Below, one piece after another: positions 31,475-41,232 of a stretch of 50,874 bases of DNA. The stretch covers positions 1-50,874 of the forward strand of contig CALRBT010000006.1 in the NCBI GenBank assembly GCA_943354475.1. Direction: 5' to 3'. How positions within the stretch are numbered: position 1 is the first letter of the stretch; the number at the start of each line of letters is the position of its first letter. A model generated the notes under the pieces. It searched no databases, was not told where the DNA came from, and worked only from the letters and a program-made list of their open reading frames with translations. This stretch comes from Parcubacteria group bacterium (GTDB lineage: Bacteria > Patescibacteriota > Minisyncoccia > Phycocordibacterales > CALRBT01). The position numbers and the translations under genes are program-made.

Positions 31475-33325
31475 ATGTGTGGCATCACTGGATTTATAGG
31501 TAAGGGCTCAGAGAAAGATTTAGAGAAGATGAGAGAGGCTATTAAACACCGTGGTCCAGACGATAGCGGTTCCTACTTTGTATCAGGAGTGGGGCTTGCT
31601 CATGCGAGATTGAGTGTTCAAGATTTAAATATTCGTGGAAGGAATCCGCTCTGGAATGAAGAGAAGCGTATTGCCATTATTTTCAACGGAGAAATTTATA
31701 ATTTTAAAGCGTTAAAAGAAGAATTACGCTCACAACATAATGCTGTTTTCCAGACAGAAACAGATACAGAGGTAATCCTAAAGCTTTATGAGGTTTTTGG
31801 GGAAAAAAGCTTCGAACGTCTTGATGGAATGTTCGCTTTTGCGATTTATGATTTACGCACTAAAAAACTAATTCTTGCACGAGATAGGATAGGGGAGAAG
31901 CCACTCTATTGGGGGATATTTGGCCAAACGTTAATTTTTGGCTCAGAGTTGAAAGCCTTACTTGAGCACCCTCAAATGACACGCGAGATTGATAAAGATT
32001 CCCTTATCTCGTATCTCTGTAGAGGATATGTGCCAACACCACACTCAATTTTTAAGGGGATTCATAAGCTGGAGCAAGGAAGTTATTTGGTCTATCAAAA
32101 TAGTGAGGTAATAAAACACTCATTTTGGAAACTTTCATTGGAGACCAAGGAGACCCCACTCAAAGAGGCAAAAGAAAAACTCGATCAGATACTTGAGGAG
32201 ACGGTGAAAAATCGTCTGATTGCCGATGTCCCAACGGGAGTTTTCCTAAGTGGTGGAATTGATAGTAGTACGGTTGCGTACTATGCGCAGAAAGTTTCCA
32301 ACCAGAAAATAAAAACATTTTCTATTGGGTTTCAAGAGAAAAGTTTTGACGAATCGATATATGCTAAGGTTGTCGCAGAGACGCTTGGTACGGATCACTA
32401 TCACCTTGTTGTTAGTGCTCAAGACTCAATTGATGTTGTAAAAGATTTGGCCAAGACACTTGACGAACCATTTGCCGATCCATCAATTGTTCCAGCCTTG
32501 CTACTCTCTAAGTTTGCAAGAGGGAGTGTGATAGTGGCACTTGGAGGCGATGGAGGTGATGAGTTGTTTGCAGGATACCCAACCTTTCAAGCCGATAAAC
32601 TTGTATTTCTTTATAACAAAATTCCTAAATTTTTGAGGAGCCATTTTATCGAACCCTTCATTGGCGCGCTACCTTCTTCAGATAAGAACTTTAGTTTGTC
32701 ATTTAAACTCCAAAAGTTTATTGAAGGGGCAAGTTATCCCGGAATGGGGCGACATAGTCGCTGGCTTCAAGTATTTAGTAAAGAGGAGTTAAGGAGCTTA
32801 CTCTCATTAGAGTTTTATATAGGAACTCCCCACACCGACTTCTATTATGATAACCACGAAACTTCTCCTCAAGGAATACTTCATGGTTACATCGAATCAT
32901 ACCTAATGGATGATGTTTTGGTAAAACTTGACCGTGCCAGTATGCACTACGCACTTGAAGTGAGAGCACCCTTTTTGGGTAAAGAGTTGGTTGAGTTCAC
33001 CTCCACACTTCCATACCGTTTCAAACTACACGGCTTTACCACCAAGTACATTCTCAAGAAAGTAATGGAAGGTAGATTACCAAATTCAATCATCTATCGA
33101 AAAAAGAAAGGGTTTGGAATTCCGGTCGCACAGTGGTTGAAGGGAGAGTTAAAAGATTTTTGTAATGAGCTACTCTCAAGAGAGACTCTTGAACGAGGTG
33201 GAATTTTTAATCCTAACTATGTTGAAAGATTGAAACAAGAACATTTTCAGTTGAAGCACGACAATGCTAAAAAACTTTGGGCGCTCATGATGTTTCAGTT
33301 ATGGTTTAATCAGTATATGAAGTAG
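31475..33325 (+). CDS. asnB: Asparagine synthase (glutamine-hydrolysing) type amidotransferase
   Basis: The product is 616 aa from ATG 31475, giving MCGITGF with the nucleophilic Cys2. The upstream frame to 31436 overlaps the GT2 gene and would block Cys exposure, so it is rejected. The glutaminase domain has RGPDDSG and NGEIYNF. The synthetase domain has the PP-loop SGGIDSS (259-265), GGDGGDELFAGYP, and DRASMHYALEVRAPFL. It may make asparagine or amidate a uronic acid or sugar in the glycan, as is common for such genes in polysaccharide loci. Confidence 0.9.
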   Translation: MCGITGFIGKGSEKDLEKMREAIKHRGPDDSGSYFVSGVGLAHARLSVQDLNIRGRNPLWNEEKRIAIIFNGEIYNFKALKEELRSQHNAVFQTETDTEVILKLYEVFGEKSFERLDGMFAFAIYDLRTKKLILARDRIGEKPLYWGIFGQTLIFGSELKALLEHPQMTREIDKDSLISYLCRGYVPTPHSIFKGIHKLEQGSYLVYQNSEVIKHSFWKLSLETKETPLKEAKEKLDQILEETVKNRLIADVPTGVFLSGGIDSSTVAYYAQKVSNQKIKTFSIGFQEKSFDESIYAKVVAETLGTDHYHLVVSAQDSIDVVKDLAKTLDEPFADPSIVPALLLSKFARGSVIVALGGDGGDELFAGYPTFQADKLVFLYNKIPKFLRSHFIEPFIGALPSSDKNFSLSFKLQKFIEGASYPGMGRHSRWLQVFSKEELRSLLSLEFYIGTPHTDFYYDNHETSPQGILHGYIESYLMDDVLVKLDRASMHYALEVRAPFLGKELVEFTSTLPYRFKLHGFTTKYILKKVMEGRLPNSIIYRKKKGFGIPVAQWLKGELKDFCNELLSRETLERGGIFNPNYVERLKQEHFQLKHDNAKKLWALMMFQLWFNQYMK

Positions 33326-33382
33326 CAGAGTCCACAGCTAGGTTAAGTGAGTAATTTTTGATACTATATTGTCCATAAAGAT

Positions 33383-34120
33383 ATGCAGTACTCACATTAT
33401 GACACTATGTACAGAACCGAAATGGACCATTGGTGGTATAGGGTTCGCCGGCAGATGATCCATTTCATGATTGGAAAATATGTGCCACAAGGTACTGACA
33501 TGAAGGGCTTAAAAATACTAGATATTGGTTGTGGAACGGGAGCATTGCTTAAAGAATTGGATCAGTATGGCGATTGCTTTGGTGTCGATTTTTCCTCGCA
33601 AGCTGTTCAGTTTTGTATCGAGCGTGGGATCCTACAGGTCAAAGAAGGTAGTATTGCAGAGATTCCATATCCAGATGAGAGCTTTGATCTTGTGCTCGCA
33701 CTTGATATCTTGGAGCACATTCCGGATGACTCGGTGGGTATAAGGGAAATAAATCGTGTTTTAAAGAAAGGGGGGAAGGGGATTATTTTTGTTCCAACGT
33801 TTAATTTTCTTTGGGGGGTAACTGACGTACGGAGTGAACATTATTTGCGGTATACGAAAGGAGAACTTCTCAGAAAGCTCAAGCTTTGTGGTTTTAGTAT
33901 CATGAGGTCATCTTACTTTAACTTTTTTTTATTCCCATTTATTTTGACGGTCCGTTTATTTGTCAGGATTTTTGGGATTAAGGTGGAGTCTGAAAATACT
34001 ATGACTGGAAAATTTACAAACAAAATTTTGTACATCATTTTTCGATTTGAATCGCTTCTTGGTAGGGTCATTAATTATCCTGTAGGTGTTTCGGCTTTTG
34101 CGATTGTTACTAAGAAGTAA
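33383..34120 (+). CDS. SAM-dependent methyltransferase (class I)
   Basis: The product is 245 aa. The N terminus YRTEMDHWWYRVRR is a common lead-in for glycan-locus methyltransferases. Motif I is ILDIGCGTGALL (about 45-56), with GVDFSSQAVQF, EIPYPDESFDLVLALDILEHIPDD, and EINRVLKKGG following. The C-terminal third has a hydrophobic, Phe-rich helix (about 176-195) that may anchor it to the membrane. TATATT (33365-33370) lies 12 nt before ATG. Confidence 0.85.
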   Translation: MQYSHYDTMYRTEMDHWWYRVRRQMIHFMIGKYVPQGTDMKGLKILDIGCGTGALLKELDQYGDCFGVDFSSQAVQFCIERGILQVKEGSIAEIPYPDESFDLVLALDILEHIPDDSVGIREINRVLKKGGKGIIFVPTFNFLWGVTDVRSEHYLRYTKGELLRKLKLCGFSIMRSSYFNFFLFPFILTVRLFVRIFGIKVESENTMTGKFTNKILYIIFRFESLLGRVINYPVGVSAFAIVTKK

Positions 34121-34130
34121 TCTATATTTT

Positions 34131-35957
34131 ATGAATGAGGTAAGAATGTTATCGAAACGGGCGGTCAACTTTTTTAAAGCACATATCGTAATGTTTGGCT
34201 TAGCGCTCCTTGTTGGTTTGATTACCGTAGCTCCATCGCTCCTGGGGATGTATGCCCTAGGTGATGATTATCAAGGAGTTCCATTTCTCTACCAAAGTGA
34301 TGAAGAGGTATACCTAAGTCGTATTCAAGATGTTCTCGATGGACATCCCATGGTCGGCTCGCCGGTGCTTTATGAGTATAAGGACGCACCATCACCGATT
34401 CTTCCTCTCGGTGAGTACGCCTACGTGTTGATGGCATTACTTTCAGGCGCCTCCATACTCTCCATACTTATATTTAGTAAGTTCCTTTTCCCATTTTTGC
34501 TCTTTATTTTTGCCTATTTCCTTATTTACCAATTGACAGAAGGGGGGTCATCGCGTAGTAGAAAATATAATTCAATTGCCGGAGCACTACTTGTTGTCCT
34601 TGGTTATGATTTCGTACATTTCAGTAACGCAATTAGACTCATCTTTGGAGACAATTCTTTTAATCTATCGATCTGGACAAGAACCGTTAATCCAACCACC
34701 GGGGCGGTACTTTTGTTTTTGTTCTTGAATTTAGCACTTCGTTATGTAAAATCAGGTAAAAAAATTTTTATACCACTTACCGCTCTAGTCGGAGCCTTAA
34801 TGATTGGTTATGTGTTTAGTTTTGCGATAGTCTTAGCATTCTCAGGACTTTTACTTACACTTTTTTTGTATCAAAAGGATTTTAAACGTGCACGCGGTTT
34901 TTGCTTGATCCTATTGGTTGCAATCATTTCTTTCTTGCTCCAGATTTTTATCGCCAAGCAATACCCAGTGGCTTCTGATATAACAGCGCTGACAAAAAAT
35001 GGATTACTATACACCCACCAACCATTATTTAACAAGTCAATGCTTCTTGCCAGCAGTCTTTTTGCAGGGGCTTCGTATTTTTACTTTAGAAAGAAGGTAC
35101 CGCTTAAGTTACTCTTAAAAGAGGGGATGTATACGTGGTGGGTTTGGATTTGTGGTTTTTTCTTCACACTCTTCATTTGCTACAACCAACAGCTTATTAC
35201 TGGGAGAACTATTTGGCCACCACATTTCGTGCAGTATTCTATACCACTTGTTTTCGTTGCATTCTCTGTCTTTACCTACCACACCACTAGATTAATTTTT
35301 CCATTGCTTTGGAAAATAATGATTGTCCTTATTTTCATTTCTACCATTTCCTATGGGCTTTGGTCAGATACAACCTTTAAAGCGAGACTAGATAATTATA
35401 GAGAAGCTCAGCGTTATGCTCCACTATACAGTTGGCTCAACACAAATGCTCCTACAGATTGTGTCGTCTTTCCAGTTGAAATGACTGACAATCTCTCAAC
35501 CAAACTCCCGGCATTTACTCACTGCAACGTTTATTACTCTATCTACACCTACTTTGGTGTGCCTCAGGATCGAATAGAGTATAGCTACTTGGCACTACTT
35601 CGACTGCGAGGGATTGAGCCAGAGAAGCTCGAAGATTATTTTAAAAATCACGATGTTGAAATGAGGGTGGTTGCTTTTGAAAATTGGAAACAGTTATTAA
35701 GACACGATAATGATCCGTGGATTCGAGGTATTAGTAATGATCAAGAGATTGATGATTGGATTAAATACACTCGTGCAAGACTGACGCTTGAATATAGAGA
35801 ATTTTTGAAGGGGGATTTTAAAGATCAACTTCAGAAGTATCGAATCGACTATATTGTTTGGGATAGAGAGAAGTTTCCAACATGGAGCCCTGAAAAGTTT
35901 CCCTTCCTGAAAGAAATAGGAAATAGTAATGGAGTGGTGACTTATGTTATTAAATAG
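34131..35957 (+). CDS. Large polytopic membrane protein, probable GT-C glycosyltransferase
   Basis: The product is 608 aa with about 10-12 hydrophobic helices between residues 15 and 425. A soluble C-terminal domain of about 180 residues follows. It has a DEEVYLSRIQDVLDG loop after the first helix, matching the acidic first loop of GT-C enzymes. The tail includes YSWLNTNAPTDCVVF and KYRIDYIVW, echoing the 23539 product. ATG 34131 is 2 nt after a TATATT box; ATG 34146 with GAGG upstream is an alternative start. It overlaps the next gene by 14 nt. Confidence 0.65.
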   Translation: MNEVRMLSKRAVNFFKAHIVMFGLALLVGLITVAPSLLGMYALGDDYQGVPFLYQSDEEVYLSRIQDVLDGHPMVGSPVLYEYKDAPSPILPLGEYAYVLMALLSGASILSILIFSKFLFPFLLFIFAYFLIYQLTEGGSSRSRKYNSIAGALLVVLGYDFVHFSNAIRLIFGDNSFNLSIWTRTVNPTTGAVLLFLFLNLALRYVKSGKKIFIPLTALVGALMIGYVFSFAIVLAFSGLLLTLFLYQKDFKRARGFCLILLVAIISFLLQIFIAKQYPVASDITALTKNGLLYTHQPLFNKSMLLASSLFAGASYFYFRKKVPLKLLLKEGMYTWWVWICGFFFTLFICYNQQLITGRTIWPPHFVQYSIPLVFVAFSVFTYHTTRLIFPLLWKIMIVLIFISTISYGLWSDTTFKARLDNYREAQRYAPLYSWLNTNAPTDCVVFPVEMTDNLSTKLPAFTHCNVYYSIYTYFGVPQDRIEYSYLALLRLRGIEPEKLEDYFKNHDVEMRVVAFENWKQLLRHDNDPWIRGISNDQEIDDWIKYTRARLTLEYREFLKGDFKDQLQKYRIDYIVWDREKFPTWSPEKFPFLKEIGNSNGVVTYVIK

Positions 35958-37365
35958 CATTTTCCGTAATTTTAGGTGGTGGGGAGTTACCAAAAAAATT
36001 GCATTTGTGGGCATTTTTTTCCTCGTCTTTTACATCACTCTCTTTGGATTTTTACTTTATACCGATAGATACGTTGATGATCTCGATGGTAACCTTCCGT
36101 ATCAATATCCTGTTTGGGGATGGGACTCACCTGAGTACATTCGTTTAGCAGATCACTTGATTGGAGATAACTTCTTCTCACTCGATGGGCAATATCCTGA
36201 AATACTACGTACCCCAGCTTATCCAATCCTTTTGGCACTAACTAAGATTCTTTTTGGATCATACAAGGTGGTGATACTCTTCCAAATCATTCTGACACTC
36301 TGGAGTGGTTTTTTGATATATAAAATTGGAAAAAAACTCTACGACTCAAGAGTTGGGGCGATTGCTGGTGGTATCTTTCTACTCAATCCATCAACTATCT
36401 TTAATAGTCTTGTGTATTTAACAGATGCACCATTTACCTTTTTGATTGTACTCATAGCGTACATGTTATTTTTTAAAGACACCTCAAATGTTGAGGTGTC
36501 TGGATTGGCAAACGGAGCCCTTATTGCGGGATTAACTTTAGCAGTCGCGACACTTACTCGCCCAATCGCGCTCTATCTTCCGGTTCTTGTTGTGGCAGGC
36601 TACCTCGTACTCTTTAGAGCAAGGGGGTTGAGGAGTAATATCAAGGTACTCATCTTTTTTGTTATTGGTTTTGCTGTTATCGTGTTCCCGTGGATGCTCC
36701 GAAATAAAATTGAGACCGGCAATTTTACTGTATCGTCGATAAGTTTGTATAACCTGACTTACTTTAATACACCAGATTTTTTGGCTAAAAAGTTTGGAGC
36801 TGATTCAATCGAACTTAGTTCTTATAATGAAAAGTTACATGCAAGTCCACTCCATGAAGCAAGGCCAATGGTTTCACTAACCGAGCTTCAAAAACTGCCA
36901 CTGTCCTTCCTTGGACTCTACCCGGTTCCTTATGCGCTTTATCACGTATCATCCTTACCAACATTCTTCCTTTCGAGCTCTGTTCGCTATATCGTACAAG
37001 TCACGGACAATTCAACGGTTAAAGAGCTGTTCTCCCTTAAGGAGAATGCTCCCAACATACTTTCACTACTAAAAGGTGGGAAGTTTCTTGAACTGTTTGA
37101 AACCTTGCGTCATCAACTCCTGTTTACTGTAGATAGAGTGGCTTTACTAGTGATAACAATTCTAGCATTTATCGCGCCACTATTTTTGCCGAAAGGTGTA
37201 AGGATGCAAGGACTGTTTCTCATTGCACTGATTCTTTATTTCGCAATCTTGACTGGACCAGCTTCAATCCCACGATATCGTCTTCCTGCTGACCCCTTTA
37301 TACTTCTTCTAGCTTCAGTCAGTTTTCTATCACTATGGGACTTTCTTAAGAAGAAAAAAGTTTAA
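35944..37365 (+). CDS. GT39/PMT-type glycosyltransferase (ArnT-like, GT-C)
   Basis: The product is 473 aa with about 10 membrane helices. After the first helix comes GWDSPEYIRLADHLI (about 58-72) with the acidic residues used as catalytic base in GT39 enzymes, then RTPAYPILLAL. These motifs match ArnT/PMT_2 family proteins, which transfer sugars from polyprenyl phosphate at the outer membrane face. It overlaps the upstream GT-C gene by 14 nt, so the two are translated together and may act on the same glycan or membrane protein. Confidence 0.78.
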   Translation: MLLNSIFRNFRWWGVTKKIAFVGIFFLVFYITLFGFLLYTDRYVDDLDGNLPYQYPVWGWDSPEYIRLADHLIGDNFFSLDGQYPEILRTPAYPILLALTKILFGSYKVVILFQIILTLWSGFLIYKIGKKLYDSRVGAIAGGIFLLNPSTIFNSLVYLTDAPFTFLIVLIAYMLFFKDTSNVEVSGLANGALIAGLTLAVATLTRPIALYLPVLVVAGYLVLFRARGLRSNIKVLIFFVIGFAVIVFPWMLRNKIETGNFTVSSISLYNLTYFNTPDFLAKKFGADSIELSSYNEKLHASPLHEARPMVSLTELQKLPLSFLGLYPVPYALYHVSSLPTFFLSSSVRYIVQVTDNSTVKELFSLKENAPNILSLLKGGKFLELFETLRHQLLFTVDRVALLVITILAFIAPLFLPKGVRMQGLFLIALILYFAILTGPASIPRYRLPADPFILLLASVSFLSLWDFLKKKKV

Positions 37366-37382
37366 TTATTTTTTATAAAAAT

Positions 37383-38495
37383 ATGCGTATACTTGCACTC
37401 GCACATAATTTACGACCGAACTCTGGTTGGGGGAGATTTTCAAGTTGTGTTATTGATAACTTCGACCTTAAGGAAAATAGCCTCGTGGTTTTAACTGAAA
37501 AAACAACAAAAGAAATAAGGAAATATGAGCTCCCTGTGCTATTGCCCCACAACTCAACTACATCATTTATTCGTAACGTTTTGCTTACGAGAAAATATTG
37601 TAAACAGGCTGATGTTGTGCAGGCTTTTGATATCTGGCCGTACGGAGTGTACGCATACTTAGCCCTGCTATTACTTCCACAAAAAAAGAAACTGTTCATG
37701 AGTGGAGTCGGAACATATTCAATCCCACCAGAGAATTTTTCAATAAAGAAATATTTGATGTCAAAGGCGATACTAAGAGCCACAGAGATTCTTTCGATAA
37801 GCAATTACACAAAGACGAGGATTTTAGAGAGGGTGCCAGAGGCGCATGTATCGGTTGCGCTTATGGGTAATACTCCTATTGTACGAATAAATGAAAAAGA
37901 GAGAGATGTCTTTGAAGCTGAATTCAAACTGGGGAACCGTCATCCAATTATTCTTACAGTAGGGGAGATAAAAAACCGGAAAGGGCAACTCGATACACTG
38001 AAAGCAGTTGCCAGGCTAAAAACTGAATATCCAGATATTCTCTATGTGGTTGTTGGGGGAGACTTGGACACTAACTATGTAAATAAGCTTAAGGTATTCG
38101 CGAAAGAAAACAATTGCGAAGGAAATCTGAGAATCATAAGTAATGCAAAAGATGACAAAGCACTTTCATACTTTTATGGTAAGGCGATAGTGTTTGCACT
38201 CAACTCAAACAATGAAAAAGATCACTTTGAAGGTTTTGGGCTGGTATTTCTTGAGGCCGCATCATTTGGAGTGCCAGTTATTGGAAGCTCTGGTTGTGGA
38301 ATCGAAGACGCACTAGAGAGTGGATATAATGGATATCTTACTAAGCAGGGGGATGAAATTGATATCGCAAATAAACTTAGGTTACTATTGAATAATGAGA
38401 CTCATCAGAAGTTTAGTAAAAACTCACTTGAATTCTGCACACGCTTTTCTTGGGAGAAGACAGGCAAGATATATTTGGATGCTTACAATCGCTAG
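37383..38495 (+). CDS. Glycosyltransferase family 4 (GT-B)
   Basis: The product is 370 aa. The acceptor domain begins ILALAHNLRPNSGWGRFS. The donor domain has TVGEIKNRKGQLDTLKAV (about 199-216), VVGGDLD, NAKDDKALSYFY, and EGFGLVFLEAASFGVPVIG with the E-x7-E pair. The start ATG is 3 nt after TATAAA (37374-37379). The gene ends with a TAG that overlaps the stop of the convergent GT8-like gene by 4 nt. Confidence 0.87.
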   Translation: MRILALAHNLRPNSGWGRFSSCVIDNFDLKENSLVVLTEKTTKEIRKYELPVLLPHNSTTSFIRNVLLTRKYCKQADVVQAFDIWPYGVYAYLALLLLPQKKKLFMSGVGTYSIPPENFSIKKYLMSKAILRATEILSISNYTKTRILERVPEAHVSVALMGNTPIVRINEKERDVFEAEFKLGNRHPIILTVGEIKNRKGQLDTLKAVARLKTEYPDILYVVVGGDLDTNYVNKLKVFAKENNCEGNLRIISNAKDDKALSYFYGKAIVFALNSNNEKDHFEGFGLVFLEAASFGVPVIGSSGCGIEDALESGYNGYLTKQGDEIDIANKLRLLLNNETHQKFSKNSLEFCTRFSWEKTGKIYLDAYNR

Positions 38496-39343
38496 GTAGA
38501 TTGCATTTTCGTTTCAAAATCTTTTCGAAGGTGTCCGGTTTTTATTTCGTCTTCAAGTATCTCTTTGGTGAATACACCTTCTGAAAAAGCATCTTTTGCT
38601 AATTTAAAAAAGAAATTTTCAATATTCTCATCGGGATGTTTTTGGTAGTGTGTCGGATATTTACCAAGAAGCTTATAGATTGGTTCTCGTGGAATAACAC
38701 CAAGATATTTTGGCAGAGGGTTTCTGGTGAAGTCGATAGGAAGGCCTGTTCTCCATGGTTGGGTCAGTCTGTTTGTTGTATGGAGCATTTTTGTTTCAGG
38801 ATGTAGTTCATCGAGACTGTTCCAGATGCGAGGAATTTCTCCAACCGAATCTTCATTTGAAAGTGTCATTAAGGTATTGTAATCCAATCGGTGTTCCACA
38901 AGCTCTTTGATGATAGTTTCAATTTTCCAGTGAGATAGCTTTGCGCAATCAAGTAACATGACACTTGTGTCCCAAGCATCTTTCTTCTTGCAAGCCAAAA
39001 TCGCCCTACCTTTCATATCCGTAGTAAAAAGCTCGTTGATATCACTTAGGGCAAAAATATCAGGATCAATCACTACCGCTTTGCCCTGAAAATCCATTCT
39101 TTCAGGCGGCATAAAGCGAGTGAGGGTAAAATGTTGTAGGTCATTTGGGTCTGCAACAACCTCTTTATTTTTTCTAAGATAACTTTTGTTTGCGAGCGCT
39201 TTAAAAGCGGGAGTCTCATCGACATCGATAATCTCTACGGGAATTATTTCCGATTTCATATTTCGCTCCAGAGCGTACTTTGCCAAAAGTGCTCCAGCAT
39301 ATTGTTTTCCATTTGTTTGGATAAATATCTTTTTGTTGTTCAT
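38492..39343 (-). CDS. Putative GT8-like (GT-A) glycosyltransferase
   Basis: The 283-aa product has an N-terminal strand KIFIQTNGKQYAGALLAKYAL, a VIDPDIFAL segment (92-99) that reads as the metal-binding DxD (Asp93-Pro-Asp95) of GT8-type enzymes, followed by DINELF and a VMLLDCAKL strand. The C terminus has HTTNRLTQPWR, like the H..G..KPW motif of GT8. The similarity is partial, so the family call is moderate. It lies just downstream of the second asparagine-synthase gene on the same strand (2 nt gap). Confidence 0.6.
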   Translation of the reverse strand: MNNKKIFIQTNGKQYAGALLAKYALERNMKSEIIPVEIIDVDETPAFKALANKSYLRKNKEVVADPNDLQHFTLTRFMPPERMDFQGKAVVIDPDIFALSDINELFTTDMKGRAILACKKKDAWDTSVMLLDCAKLSHWKIETIIKELVEHRLDYNTLMTLSNEDSVGEIPRIWNSLDELHPETKMLHTTNRLTQPWRTGLPIDFTRNPLPKYLGVIPREPIYKLLGKYPTHYQKHPDENIENFFFKLAKDAFSEGVFTKEILEDEIKTGHLRKDFETKMQST

Positions 39344-39345
39344 AG

Positions 39346-41136
39346 TTAGAGGTTAAGATTGTACTCTTTCGATAAAATTGCCAGTGACAAGTAAAGGTGG
39401 ATGTACTTTCCCGGCCAAGTATCAGTACGTTCGATTTTTTGCCGCACCTTTTTCCAGTCAATGAGGTGATTATTATTCTCGACTTCACTAATGATATCGA
39501 GAAAGAGGATTTTGAACTTTGGATCATACCATTCTTTAATAGGGGATCGCCAGCCACTTTTGTCTTTCCGCTCGGTAATGTAGTCCGGTAATTTGTCTTT
39601 GTAGTAGTTTCTTAGAAAGAGTTTATTTGAGGTGGGATCCATATAATCCTTCTCTCTAAGAATTTTATCAAAGTGGATACGGAAGGGGTGATAAGAGAGT
39701 GGCGAACGCAGTTCAAGGGATTGACTCATGTAAAGTTTATCCGATCGTATAAAATTCTCTCCACCGAGCCAGAGGGCTCTATCCATCAACATACTCTGAT
39801 AGATTGCTCCAGTTTTTTCTCCATAGATGTTTAAAAAGTCGTTGGCAATTTTTCGCAGGTAGATAGGTCCACTAGTATCCTCATGGAGAAGTGCTTTGAA
39901 GTAAAAGTCTTTTAAGAACATAAATCTATCCGCTGGTTTACTAAAGTCGTAATTACTATGATTTCTATAATTTTTTATTAGATTGTAGAAGAAAGGTGTC
40001 AGTAATTTCATGCCAGATGCTATTTTGGCACTTTGAAGATAGTACGGATATCCTCCAAATAATTCATCGCCACCATCCCCTGATAGAATCACCCTGTTTT
40101 TATCCCCATGAATTCCTTCAGCTTTTGCCGTCTGGAAGTAGGCAGGCAGGCTAATATTATAGTTGGGTTCCTCAATACATTTATAACTTTGAATAAAGTT
40201 TTCAAAAAAACTCTCCTTGGTGATCTGTATCTCATGATGATTGCTCCCATAGTCCTTTGCAAGTTTTTTAGCTAAGAGGGCGTCTGTGTTATACGAGTCG
40301 CTACAGTCAACAAAGTGGTTGGTATAAGTAATCATCTCGTGTCCCGCTTTAGACATCTCATGTAGTAACAGAGACGAGTCCAGTCCACCACTGAGGTTTA
40401 ACGCAACCTTCTGTTTACTCTGAAGGTGTTCTTTTGTTAATTCGGCAAAGACGTCATCACTGCCCTTGTAATAATCCGAGGCAAGACTTTTGAAATACCT
40501 TTTTGAAAGCACTTTGGTTTTAAGGTTAAAACTCACTTCTTCAGAGAGGTTTAATTTTTGTATGTATCTAAAAAGCGTCTTGTTTCCAGGGATATATCCC
40601 AAACTAACCGATAGAGAAACCGCCTCAGTATCAACTTCTTGGTCGATGTTGTTATGCGATAATATCGCTTTAATTTCAGAGCTCCATATCAGCTGATTAT
40701 CTTTGTGATAGTAGTAGAGAAGCTTTTGCCCCGTTGCATCTCGGTATAGCTTCAGGAGCCCTTCTCCTTTGTTATAAAGAACAATGGCAAACATGCCATG
40801 GATTTTATCAATGAAATTCCAACCGTATTTGAGAATCATGCCATAGAGTAACTCAGTATCGAGATCAACTGATTTGTAGGATCCATCCAAATGAGCTTTC
40901 AAATCTTTGTTGTTATAGAGTTGGCCGTTAAAAGCAAGAATCCAAGGGGAGTTATCTTTTAAATATGGTTGTTTGGAAAGGTCGCTCGCTTCACGGATCG
41001 AAAGGAGGTTGTGACCTAATGAAAGGTGCTCGTCGAAGAAAACTCCTGAAAAATCGGGTCCACGATAGTCCAAGAGTTTATTCATCCTTGTCAGTTTCTC
41101 TTTTTCAACCCCAATAAATCCATTTATTCCACACAT
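39346..41136 (-). CDS. Divergent asparagine-synthase-type amidotransferase
   Basis: The product is 596 aa beginning MCGINGF with Cys2. The glutaminase half has YRGPDFSG (24-31) and NGQLYNN. The synthetase half has SGGLDSS (249-255), SGDGGDELFGGYP and LELRSPL. It is clearly divergent from the 31475 product, so it is not a recent duplicate. Its pairing with a GT8-like gene suggests amidation of a glycan component rather than bulk asparagine synthesis. A TATACT box (41146-41151 on the minus strand) lies 9 nt before ATG. Confidence 0.85.
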   Translation of the reverse strand: MCGINGFIGVEKEKLTRMNKLLDYRGPDFSGVFFDEHLSLGHNLLSIREASDLSKQPYLKDNSPWILAFNGQLYNNKDLKAHLDGSYKSVDLDTELLYGMILKYGWNFIDKIHGMFAIVLYNKGEGLLKLYRDATGQKLLYYYHKDNQLIWSSEIKAILSHNNIDQEVDTEAVSLSVSLGYIPGNKTLFRYIQKLNLSEEVSFNLKTKVLSKRYFKSLASDYYKGSDDVFAELTKEHLQSKQKVALNLSGGLDSSLLLHEMSKAGHEMITYTNHFVDCSDSYNTDALLAKKLAKDYGSNHHEIQITKESFFENFIQSYKCIEEPNYNISLPAYFQTAKAEGIHGDKNRVILSGDGGDELFGGYPYYLQSAKIASGMKLLTPFFYNLIKNYRNHSNYDFSKPADRFMFLKDFYFKALLHEDTSGPIYLRKIANDFLNIYGEKTGAIYQSMLMDRALWLGGENFIRSDKLYMSQSLELRSPLSYHPFRIHFDKILREKDYMDPTSNKLFLRNYYKDKLPDYITERKDKSGWRSPIKEWYDPKFKILFLDIISEVENNNHLIDWKKVRQKIERTDTWPGKYIHLYLSLAILSKEYNLNL

Positions 41137-41232
41137 ATATTTTCTAGTATACCATCAAGGTTAGTTTTTTGGAGCCTCTCTTTTTGTAACTATTTTTACT
41201 CCAGAATAGTTCTATATGGTACTATACTCACA

